Assembly (NCBI GenBank): GCA_005801485.1
Contig: SYDM01000112.1
Span: 1 to 5,632, forward strand
Direction of reading: 5' to 3'
Source of the DNA: Rickettsiales bacterium
GTDB lineage: Bacteria; Pseudomonadota; Alphaproteobacteria; Pelagibacterales; Pelagibacteraceae
DNA: 5,632 nt
Shown: piece after piece, positions 1 through 5,632 of the stretch
How the letters are laid out: the number at the start of each line of letters is the position of its first letter
How positions within the stretch are numbered: position 1 is the stretch's first letter
Program-made: the position numbers and the translations under genes
Notes under the pieces: model-generated
The model's input: only the letters and a program-made list of their open reading frames with translations
Told to the model about the DNA's origin: nothing
Database searches by the model: none

Positions 1-1605
1 AGTTATATTAATAACAACAAACTCTTTTTGAATAGTCTCTTCAATACTATAATTTAATTCAGCATCTGTAATCTTTGTTCTTCGTGGAACAGCAAACTTA
101 GTCCTGATCTCCATTAATTCATCGGTTATTAATTTATAGAGTTCTTTTTTAGAACTTAAGATTTTATTGTATTGAATTATTAAATCAGACAATTTGTTAA
201 TTTCTGTTTCAATCTCACCTATTCCATAAGCAGTTAATTTTTGAAGTCTAAGTTCTAAAATTGAATTAACTTGTTCCTCTGAAAGCTCATAGCTAGAAGG
301 ATTTTTCTTATTCTCAATTAAAGTAATTAATTTAATACTTTTTTTAATCTTCCATTTTTTAGATAAAAGATTTTTTTTTGCTGTATCTGCGTCTTTGGAG
401 TTTTTAATAATTTTTATTACTTCATCAATATTTTCAACAGCGGTAGCTAAACCAATCAAGATATGAGCTCTTTCTTCTGCTTTTAGTAAATCAAATTTTA
501 TTCTTTTAGTTAGAGTTTCTTCTCTAAATTTGACAAATTCAACAATAAATTCTTTTAAATTAAAAATTTTTGGTTTGTTGTCGACAATTGCAAGTGTATT
601 AAAACTAAATGAGCTTTCAATGCTTGTTAATTTATAAAGTTGCCTTCGAATGGTTTCGCCTTCAACTCCTTTTTTTAAATCAATGACCACTCTAATACCT
701 TCTCGATTAGACTCGTCTCTAATATCGCTTATACCTTCAATTTTTTTTTCTCTTGCAAGCTCAGCAATTCTTTCAACTAAGATAGATTTATTTATTTGAT
801 ATGGAATTGATTTAATAATTAAAATTGATCTATCATTTTTTAATACTTCTTCATCAATTTCTCCTCTAATTTTAAACGATCCTCTTCCTTTGTTATAGCC
901 TTCCTTAATAATATCTGTTCCTATAATTACGCCTCCAGTTGGAAAATCCGGACCAGGAATGTGTTTCATTAATTGCGCTATAGTAATGTCTTTATTGCTT
1001 ATATAAGCAACAGTTGCATTTATAACTTCACCTAGGTTATGGGGGGGTATACTAGTTGCCATACCAACGGCAATACCGCCTGCGCCATTAACTAAAAGAT
1101 TTGGAAACTGAGTTGGTAAAACAACTGGTTCTTTTTCCGTTTCGTCATAATTATTTCTAAAACTAACTGTATTTTTTTCTAGGTCTTCAGTTAAAAATTG
1201 AGAAATTTTTCCTAATTTAGTTTCTGTATAACGCATCGCAGCTGGCGGATCGCCATCTATTGAACCAAAGTTGCCCTGCCCTTCAATCAAAGGTAAGCTC
1301 ATTGAAAAATCTTGAACAAGTCTTACGAGTGCATCATAAACAGATTGATCTCCATGAGGATGATACTTACCAATTACATCCCCTACTATTCTTGCAGATT
1401 TTCTAAAAGGTTTTGACCAATCGTACCCACCTTTATACATTGCATAAATTATTCTTCTATGCACTGGTTTGAGGCCATCGCGAACATCTGGTAATGCTCT
1501 GCTAACTATTACGCTCATAGCGTAAGAAAGATAAGATGAGCTCATCTCATCAGAGACTAATATAGGTTTATAAGAATTATTGTTTTGGGTAGTAATATTT
1601 TCCAT
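1..1605 (-). CDS. gyrA: DNA gyrase subunit A, N-terminal 535 residues (3' end outside window)
   Basis: This is the breakage-reunion subunit of DNA gyrase (type IIA topoisomerase, A2B2 with GyrB), which introduces negative supercoils using ATP. The frame is open from the ATG at 1605 to the window edge. Near the N-terminus is the segment [20 protein letters not shown] (24-43), followed by the winged-helix region with GKYHPHGD (79-86) and the catalytic tyrosine Y126 in AAMRYTE, preceded by R125. Next come the tower segment and the [19 protein letters not shown] coiled-coil gate region (about 441-460). The window ends at about the first strand of the C-terminal beta-pinwheel, so the GyrA box (QRRGGxG) that would formally separate GyrA from ParC is not visible. 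The segment [19 protein letters not shown] (101-119) and overall similarity favour GyrA. Residue 87, equivalent to E. coli Ser83, is Gln; D91 (Asp87 equivalent) is kept. The start lies 5 bp after the ssb stop with no clear Shine-Dalgarno, which suggests translational coupling. The start is supported by a normal-length N-terminus; Met21 is a less likely alternative. Confidence 0.96.
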   Translation of the reverse strand, partial: MENITTQNNNSYKPILVSDEMSSSYLSYAMSVIVSRALPDVRDGLKPVHRRIIYAMYKGGYDWSKPFRKSARIVGDVIGKYHPHGDQSVYDALVRLVQDFSMSLPLIEGQGNFGSIDGDPPAAMRYTETKLGKISQFLTEDLEKNTVSFRNNYDETEKEPVVLPTQFPNLLVNGAGGIAVGMATSIPPHNLGEVINATVAYISNKDITIAQLMKHIPGPDFPTGGVIIGTDIIKEGYNKGRGSFKIRGEIDEEVLKNDRSILIIKSIPYQINKSILVERIAELAREKKIEGISDIRDESNREGIRVVIDLKKGVEGETIRRQLYKLTSIESSFSFNTLAIVDNKPKIFNLKEFIVEFVKFREETLTKRIKFDLLKAEERAHILIGLATAVENIDEVIKIIKNSKDADTAKKNLLSKKWKIKKSIKLITLIENKKNPSSYELSEEQVNSILELRLQKLTAYGIGEIETEINKLSDLIIQYNKILSSKKELYKLITDELMEIRTKFAVPRRTKITDAELNYSIEETIQKEFVVINIT

Positions 1606-1610
1606 TAAAT

Positions 1611-2069
1611 TTAGAAAGGAATTTCATCATCAAGATCATTAATTGAGGAGGACATATCATCATTAGGTAATGAACTTTTGTTTTCAGTGACTAAATTTGA
1701 ATTTTCATTTTTATTTTTTCCATCTAACATTGTAAGGCTAGAATTATAACCTTGTAGAACAATTTCTGTAGAATACTTATCTTGGCCAGAACTTTCATCT
1801 TTCCATTTTCTTGTACTTAAGGCACCTTCTATATAAACATTAGCACCTTTTTTTAGATATTGTTGAACAACATTAACTAGACCTTCATTAAAAATTACAA
1901 CTCTATGCCACTCCGTTTTTTCTTTTCTTTCACCTGAAGACTTATCTTTCCACGATTGACTTGTGGCAACGCTAAGTCTTGCGACACTTTTACCATTAAC
2001 CATTTGTTTAATTTCAGGATCAGCACCTAATCTACCAATCAATAGTACTTTATTTAAACTGCCAGCCAT
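1611..2069 (-). CDS. ssb: Single-stranded DNA-binding protein SSB
   Basis: SSB coats single-stranded DNA during replication, recombination and repair, usually as a homotetramer, and recruits partner enzymes through its C-terminal tip. The 152-residue product has one OB fold (about 4-115) and aligns by eye with E. coli SSB. DNA-stacking aromatics are retained at W40, W54 (in TEWHRVV), F60 and W89 (in [14 protein letters not shown]). A disordered linker (about 117-145) is rich in Asn, Ser and Lys rather than the Gly/Pro/Gln common in E. coli. The protein ends in the conserved acidic tip DDEIPF. It is shorter than E. coli SSB (178 aa) only because of the linker. The start is chosen because MAGSLNKV matches the family N-terminus; there is no strong Shine-Dalgarno before it, only an AAGA about 11 nt upstream. 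The gene is divergent from uvrA and lies 5 bp upstream of gyrA, so the two probably share a transcript. Confidence 0.97.
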   Translation of the reverse strand: MAGSLNKVLLIGRLGADPEIKQMVNGKSVARLSVATSQSWKDKSSGERKEKTEWHRVVIFNEGLVNVVQQYLKKGANVYIEGALSTRKWKDESSGQDKYSTEIVLQGYNSSLTMLDGKNKNENSNLVTENKSSLPNDDMSSSINDLDDEIPF

Positions 2070-2115
2070 AATTTTAAAATCTTAGTATGTGATTTGCTCT
2101 TTAATAACAATTAAA

Positions 2116-2145
2116 TTTATATCATATTAACAAGTTAATTATAAG
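2116..2145 (+). promoter_or_regulatory. Candidate sigma-70 type promoter for uvrA
   Basis: TTTATA (4 of 6) at 2116-2121 and TATAAG (5 of 6) at 2140-2145 are separated by 18 bp. Initiation near 2152 would leave a leader of about 19 nt that includes the AGGA ribosome binding site. A competing reading, TTAACA at 2127-2132 with TATGAT at 2151-2156, has better hexamers but would start so near the ATG that the ribosome site would be left out of the mRNA. Which one is used cannot be decided from sequence. Confidence 0.35.
2126..2139. repeat. 14 bp perfect inverted repeat in the ssb/uvrA intergenic region
   Basis: ATTAAC-AA-GTTAAT has 6 bp arms and a 2 bp centre. It lies wholly within the spacer of the candidate uvrA promoter and spans the predicted ssb start site, a position where a bound dimeric regulator could affect both directions. 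It is not the alphaproteobacterial LexA motif GTTC-N7-GTTC. The arms are A/T-rich, so chance occurrence is a real possibility. Confidence 0.35.
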
Positions 2146-2167
2146 ATGATTATGATCAGGATATAAA
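2138..2167 (-). promoter_or_regulatory. Candidate sigma-70 type promoter for ssb-gyrA
   Basis: Reading the minus strand, a perfect -10 hexamer TATAAT lies at 2143-2138, and TTTATA (4 of 6 matches to TTGACA) lies at 2167-2162 with an 18 bp spacer. Transcription would begin near 2131, giving a leader of about 60 nt before the ssb ATG at 2069. In such AT-rich DNA, -10-like hexamers arise often by chance, so the call rests on position, the perfect hexamer and the lack of other intergenic space. Confidence 0.45.
2158..2161 (+). promoter_or_regulatory. Ribosome binding site of uvrA
   Basis: AGGA is followed by 9 nt and then the ATG at 2171. It is the clearest Shine-Dalgarno in the window and fixes the uvrA start; the other three genes have weak or no such site. 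Confidence 0.6.
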
Positions 2168-2170
2168 AAA

Positions 2171-5050
2171 ATGATTAAAAAAATCATTATAAAAGGTGCA
2201 AAAGAACACAATTTAAAAAATATTTCTGTAGACATTCCTAAAGACAAATTAGTTGTCATAACAGGTCTATCTGGATCTGGAAAATCATCTTTAGCTTTTG
2301 ACACAATTTATGCTGAAGGACAAAGAAGATACGTTGAGAGTCTTTCAGCGTACGCAAGACAATTTTTAGATAAAATGAAAAAACCTAAAGTTGATCTTAT
2401 AGAGGGATTAAGTCCAGCGATATCAATTGAACAAAAAAATACGTCAAAAAATCCAAGATCAACAGTAGCGACGGTGACTGAAATCTATGATTATATGAGA
2501 GTTTTATTTGCAAGAGTTGGGGTTCCTTATTCTCCATTCACTGGAAAACCGATTGTATCTCAGTCTATAAGTGAAATGGTAGATAAAATTAGAGCCCTTC
2601 CAAAAAATAATACTATATATTTATTAGCACCGATAGTTAGAGGAAGAAAAGGTGAATATAAAAAAGAAATTTTAAATTACAAAAAAAGAGGTTTTCAAAA
2701 AATTAAAGTAGATGGAAAATACTATGAGATAAGTGATTTTCCTGATCTAAATAAAAATATAAAACATGATATTTCCATAATTGTTGACAGAATAATAATT
2801 AACTCAAGCACAGGAAACAGATTAGCGGATAGCGTAGAAAGTGCGTTAAATCTATCTAGTGGACTTTTGGTAATAGAGTATGAAGACGAAACTGTTCCTA
2901 AAAAATTTAGAAAAATAGAATCTATAACTTTTTCATCAAAATTTTCTTGTCCAGAAAGCGGTTTTACTATTGAAGAAATTGAACCTAGGTTATTTTCTTT
3001 TAATAGCCCGTATGGAGCTTGTGAAGAATGTGAAGGGATAGGTCATAATTTAAATGTTGATCCAAACTTAGTTGTACCCGATGATAGAAAAAGTTTACAA
3101 GATGGTGCTATTGCACCATGGTCTAAATCGTCGTCTTTATACTACGCTCAAACTTTAGCTTCAATAGCTAAACATTATAAATTTTCCATGTCAGACCAAT
3201 GGAAAAAGCTTCCAAAAAAAATACAAGATGTAATTCTATTTGGTTCCGATGAAGAAGAAATTAGTTTCTCTTATGATGATAATTACCAGTCTTACAAAAC
3301 AAAAAAAACTTTCGAAGGTGTTGTTAATAATCTAGAACGAAGATATTTAGAAACTGACAGCGAATGGAAAAGAGAAGAAATAGCTGAATATCAAAGTGAA
3401 TCGAATTGTGAAAAATGCAATGGTCAAAGATTAAAAGAAGAAGCTTTGTGCGTTAAAATAAATAATCTTAATATAAGTGAAGTTACTAAAAAATCTATCG
3501 ATGATGCAAAAATTTGGTTTGATGATTTAGATACAATCTTGAATGAAAGAGATAAAAAAATTGCACAACATATATTAAAAGAAATAAATGAAAGACTTAA
3601 CTTTTTATTGAATGTTGGACTAAATTATTTAACTCTTTCAAGGGAATCTGGAACCTTATCTGGCGGTGAGTCACAAAGAATTAGACTCGCATCACAAATT
3701 GGCTCAGGACTTACAGGAGTACTTTATGTTTTGGATGAACCATCAATTGGTTTACACCAAAGAGATAATAAAAAATTAATTACTGCTTTAAAAAAACTTA
3801 GAGATCTTGGAAATACTGTTATAGTTGTTGAACATGATACGGAAACAATGGAAAACGCTGATCATATTATTGATTTAGGTCCTGAAGCAGGAATATATGG
3901 AGGTGAGATTGTTGCTCAAGGAAATTATGAAGAAATAGTTAAAAGTGAAAAAAGCATTACTGGTAATTATTTATCTGGAAAAAAATATATCTCTTTACCT
4001 AAAAAAAGAAGAAATGCTAAGAATGGTCGATTTTTAGAAATTCTCGGAGCTTCGGGTAATAATTTAAAAAATGTTGATCTTAAAATTCCAATTGGTACTT
4101 TTACTTGTATAACGGGAGTTTCAGGAAGTGGTAAATCTACACTTATTTTACACACACTTTTTAATGCTCTAAATTTAATTTTAAATAATAATAAATCTAG
4201 AAAAACACCTAAATCTTTTAAAAACTATAAGGGAACTGAGTTAATAGATAAAATTATAGATATCGATCAGTCTCCTATTGGTAGGACGCCTAGATCCAAC
4301 CCAGCTACTTACACAGGAGCATTTGGTCCTATTCGAGACTGGTTTGCATCTCTGCCAGAAGCGAAGGCTAGAGGTTACAAAATAGGAAGATTTTCATTTA
4401 ACGTTAAAGGTGGAAGATGTGAAACATGTGAAGGAGACGGAGTAATTACGTATGAAATGCATTTTTTACCAGACGTTTTTATACCTTGTGATAACTGTAA
4501 GGGCACAAGATATAATAGAGAGACTTTGGAAATAAGATTTAAAGATAAAAACATAGCTGATATTTTAGATATGACAGTAGATGAAGGTTGTGTTTTTTTT
4601 GAAAATATTCAATCAGTTGGTTCTAAATTAATTACACTTAAACATGTTGGATTGGGCTATATAAAAATAGGCCAACAAGCCACCACATTATCGGGTGGAG
4701 AAGCACAAAGAATAAAATTGGCAAAAGAACTATCTAAAAGATCAACGGGTCGTACTTTATATATTTTAGATGAGCCAACTACAGGCTTACATGCTCATGA
4801 CATAAAAAAACTTTTAGAAATTCTTCAAGCATTTGTAAATACGGGAAATACAGTAGTTGTAATAGAACACAACCTAGATGTAATCAAAACTGCAGATTGG
4901 ATTGTAGATATGGGACCTGAAGGAGGTGTACAAGGTGGTAAAATTATAGCTGAAGGAACACCAGAAAAAGTAGCTGAAACTAAAGGAAGTTACACTGGAG
5001 AATTTCTCAAGAATATTTTATTTAGGGATACAATGAAAAAAACTGCATAA
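2171..5050 (+). CDS. uvrA: Excinuclease ABC subunit UvrA
   Basis: UvrA is the damage-scanning ATPase of nucleotide excision repair. As a dimer it finds bulky or UV lesions and loads UvrB, after which UvrC incises. The 959-residue protein is full length (E. coli 940) with two ABC ATPase modules. Module I has Walker [10 protein letters not shown] (32-40, K38), signature TLSGGESQR (495-503), Walker B with D522/E523, and H555. Module II has Walker [10 protein letters not shown] (649-657, K655), signature TLSGGEAQR (839-847), Walker B with D867/E868, and H900. The UvrB-binding and insertion domains fall between the first Walker A and signature. The second C4 zinc finger is intact (C750, C753, C773, C776). 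The first is incomplete: C260 is followed by Ser263 where E. coli has Cys, while C284/C287 and a further pair C413/C416 remain. The ATG at 2171 is preceded at 9 nt by AGGA and gives the standard family N-terminus. It is divergent from ssb; the next gene starts 27 bp after its stop on the same strand. Confidence 0.98.
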   Translation: MIKKIIIKGAKEHNLKNISVDIPKDKLVVITGLSGSGKSSLAFDTIYAEGQRRYVESLSAYARQFLDKMKKPKVDLIEGLSPAISIEQKNTSKNPRSTVATVTEIYDYMRVLFARVGVPYSPFTGKPIVSQSISEMVDKIRALPKNNTIYLLAPIVRGRKGEYKKEILNYKKRGFQKIKVDGKYYEISDFPDLNKNIKHDISIIVDRIIINSSTGNRLADSVESALNLSSGLLVIEYEDETVPKKFRKIESITFSSKFSCPESGFTIEEIEPRLFSFNSPYGACEECEGIGHNLNVDPNLVVPDDRKSLQDGAIAPWSKSSSLYYAQTLASIAKHYKFSMSDQWKKLPKKIQDVILFGSDEEEISFSYDDNYQSYKTKKTFEGVVNNLERRYLETDSEWKREEIAEYQSESNCEKCNGQRLKEEALCVKINNLNISEVTKKSIDDAKIWFDDLDTILNERDKKIAQHILKEINERLNFLLNVGLNYLTLSRESGTLSGGESQRIRLASQIGSGLTGVLYVLDEPSIGLHQRDNKKLITALKKLRDLGNTVIVVEHDTETMENADHIIDLGPEAGIYGGEIVAQGNYEEIVKSEKSITGNYLSGKKYISLPKKRRNAKNGRFLEILGASGNNLKNVDLKIPIGTFTCITGVSGSGKSTLILHTLFNALNLILNNNKSRKTPKSFKNYKGTELIDKIIDIDQSPIGRTPRSNPATYTGAFGPIRDWFASLPEAKARGYKIGRFSFNVKGGRCETCEGDGVITYEMHFLPDVFIPCDNCKGTRYNRETLEIRFKDKNIADILDMTVDEGCVFFENIQSVGSKLITLKHVGLGYIKIGQQATTLSGGEAQRIKLAKELSKRSTGRTLYILDEPTTGLHAHDIKKLLEILQAFVNTGNTVVVIEHNLDVIKTADWIVDMGPEGGVQGGKIIAEGTPEKVAETKGSYTGEFLKNILFRDTMKKTA

Positions 5051-5064
5051 TTTTTTTAATTATG
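5046..5064 (+). repeat. AT-rich hairpin across the uvrA stop codon
   Basis: CATAATT (5046-5052) and AATTATG (5058-5064) form a perfect 7 bp stem with a TTTTT loop. The stem contains the uvrA TAA stop. It has only two G:C pairs and no T tract after it, so it does not look like an intrinsic terminator. Read-through into the membrane-protein gene seems more likely than termination. Confidence 0.35.
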
Positions 5065-5080
5065 TTATCATGGAATCATG
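5062..5080 (+). other. Three ATG codons spaced 8 nt apart before the membrane-protein gene
   Basis: ATG occurs at 5062, 5070 and 5078, one in each frame. The first opens 14 codons (stop ending 5106) and the second 20 codons (stop ending 5132); only the third opens the long frame. The last two lie in a near-duplicate ATCATGGA/ATCATGGG. This may be chance, or it may lower or tune initiation at 5078. Confidence 0.5.
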
Positions 5081-5632
5081 GGAAATATATTACAATCTCT
5101 TTCTAAAACAGTTCATGCTTCGGTTATTTTAGCTATTTTATTTTTTCTTGGAATGCATTTTTTTGGCGAAGGTTTTGCATTTGACAGAATATTTTGGAGT
5201 TGGTTATCAAGATACGTACATGTCATCGTAGCAACTATGTGGATTGGTTTGCTGTGGTATTTTAATTTTGTTCAAATTCCTAATATGTCTAAAATTTCTG
5301 ATGAACAAAAACCTGCTATAACAAAAGTAATAGCTCCTGCTGCATTACTCTATTTCAGATGGGCTGCCGCGTTTACAGTTGTGTCCGGCTTAATTCTAGC
5401 GTATTTAAATGGTTATGCCCATGAAGCTTTGAAACTTGGCATTGGAAGTGGTTATGGAAAAAATACGGTAGTTGGTATTGGAATGTGGTTAGGAATAATT
5501 ATGGCTTATAACGTTTGGTTTGTAATTTGGCCAAATCAAAAAAAAGCTTTAGGGATGGTTGATTGTCAACCTGAGGAAAAAGCTAAATCTGCAAGAACTG
5601 CAATGTTGTTTTCAAGAACTAATGCTTTGCTA
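5078..5632 (+). CDS. Multi-pass membrane protein, PuuD-type urate hydroxylase N-terminal domain (Urate_ox_N-like), 3' end outside window
   Basis: The frame stays open for 185 codons to the window edge. By eye the protein resembles the membrane domain of the cofactor-dependent urate hydroxylase family (PuuD; not the E. coli PuuD of putrescine degradation). Supporting segments are YVHVIVATMWIGLLWYF (46-62), FRWAAAFTVVSGLILAY (93-109), AYNVWFVIWPNQKK (143-156) and a charged loop ending SRTNALL (179-185), which in relatives leads into another membrane helix. Four hydrophobic segments are visible, at about 13-31, 46-66, 85-110 and 131-151. H12, H26, H48 and H115 are visible; H48 inside helix 2 is a candidate ligand by inference only. 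Canonical PuuD enzymes carry a C-terminal cytochrome c domain, which cannot be checked here, so urate oxidation is not established; many relatives are only annotated as membrane proteins. The ATG at 5078 is chosen because it retains the first membrane segment. Its Shine-Dalgarno is poor (GGA 3 nt before), and M26 at 5153 is an alternative. It may be co-transcribed with uvrA. Confidence 0.8.
   Translation, partial: MGNILQSLSKTVHASVILAILFFLGMHFFGEGFAFDRIFWSWLSRYVHVIVATMWIGLLWYFNFVQIPNMSKISDEQKPAITKVIAPAALLYFRWAAAFTVVSGLILAYLNGYAHEALKLGIGSGYGKNTVVGIGMWLGIIMAYNVWFVIWPNQKKALGMVDCQPEEKAKSARTAMLFSRTNALL

Noticed and set aside
371..379. Nine-T run in gyrA (and an eight-T run in uvrA near 4591)
   Set aside because: These encode Lys/Phe codons in frame and are expected in a genome this AT-rich.
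1..1605. ParC instead of GyrA, prompted by the GDQ segment
   Set aside because: The flanking [19 protein letters not shown] pattern and overall similarity fit GyrA better; only the unseen C-terminal domain could overturn this.
2122..2304. 60-codon open frame on the minus strand across the uvrA start
   Set aside because: It overlaps the conserved uvrA N-terminus including Walker A and resembles no known protein; it is an antisense shadow.
3967..4155. 62-codon open frame on the minus strand inside uvrA
   Set aside because: It lies opposite the second UvrA ATPase module, where coding constraint explains the open antisense frame.
5046..5064. Intrinsic terminator after uvrA
   Set aside because: The stem is nearly all A:T, the T run is in the loop and not after the stem, and the next gene begins within 14 nt.
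5070..5132. Alternative start at 5070 for a downstream gene
   Set aside because: The frame closes after 20 codons, whereas the frame from 5078 stays open to the window end with membrane segments.

Overview
This window reads as ordinary core chromosome of a very AT-rich alphaproteobacterium, most likely of the SAR11 (Pelagibacterales) type. The reasons are the low GC content, codon use strongly biased to A/T third positions, very short spacers between genes, weak Shine-Dalgarno sequences, and alphaproteobacterial residue patterns in GyrA (a Ser-Met-Ser-Leu-Pro-Leu-Ile segment after the quinolone region) and UvrA (a Cys-x-x-Ser first zinc knuckle). The lineage is inferred from these features; no search was run.

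Layout: positions 1-1605 hold the first 535 codons of gyrA on the minus strand, covering the whole DNA breakage-reunion region and cut just as the C-terminal DNA-wrapping domain begins. Only 5 bp away on the same strand lies ssb (1611-2069), complete with its acidic DDEIPF tail, so ssb and gyrA look like one transcription unit. A 101 bp divergent intergenic region (2070-2170) separates ssb from uvrA. It holds back-to-back, overlapping candidate promoters, a perfect 14 bp dyad and the uvrA ribosome binding site. uvrA (2171-5050, plus strand) is complete and encodes the damage-recognition ATPase of nucleotide excision repair. It is followed after 27 bp by the first 185 codons of a multi-pass membrane protein (5078-5632) resembling the N-terminal membrane domain of the PuuD-type urate hydroxylase family. 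That gene runs off the window.

Three of the four genes belong to DNA maintenance: GyrA supplies negative supercoiling, SSB coats single strands and recruits repair enzymes through its C-terminal tip, and UvrA finds bulky lesions for UvrB/UvrC. The divergent ssb/uvrA arrangement also occurs in E. coli, where the shared intergenic region is under LexA (SOS) control. I see neither the alphaproteobacterial GTTC-N7-GTTC box nor an E. coli-type SOS box here, so this pair may be constitutive or controlled through the dyad. The membrane protein has no obvious link to DNA repair and is probably there because of genome compaction.

I see no mobile element, CRISPR array, RNA gene or novel multi-gene system. 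The points most worth a second look are the glutamine at the GyrA position equivalent to E. coli Ser83, the lost cysteine in the first UvrA zinc knuckle, and the compact divergent promoter without an SOS box.
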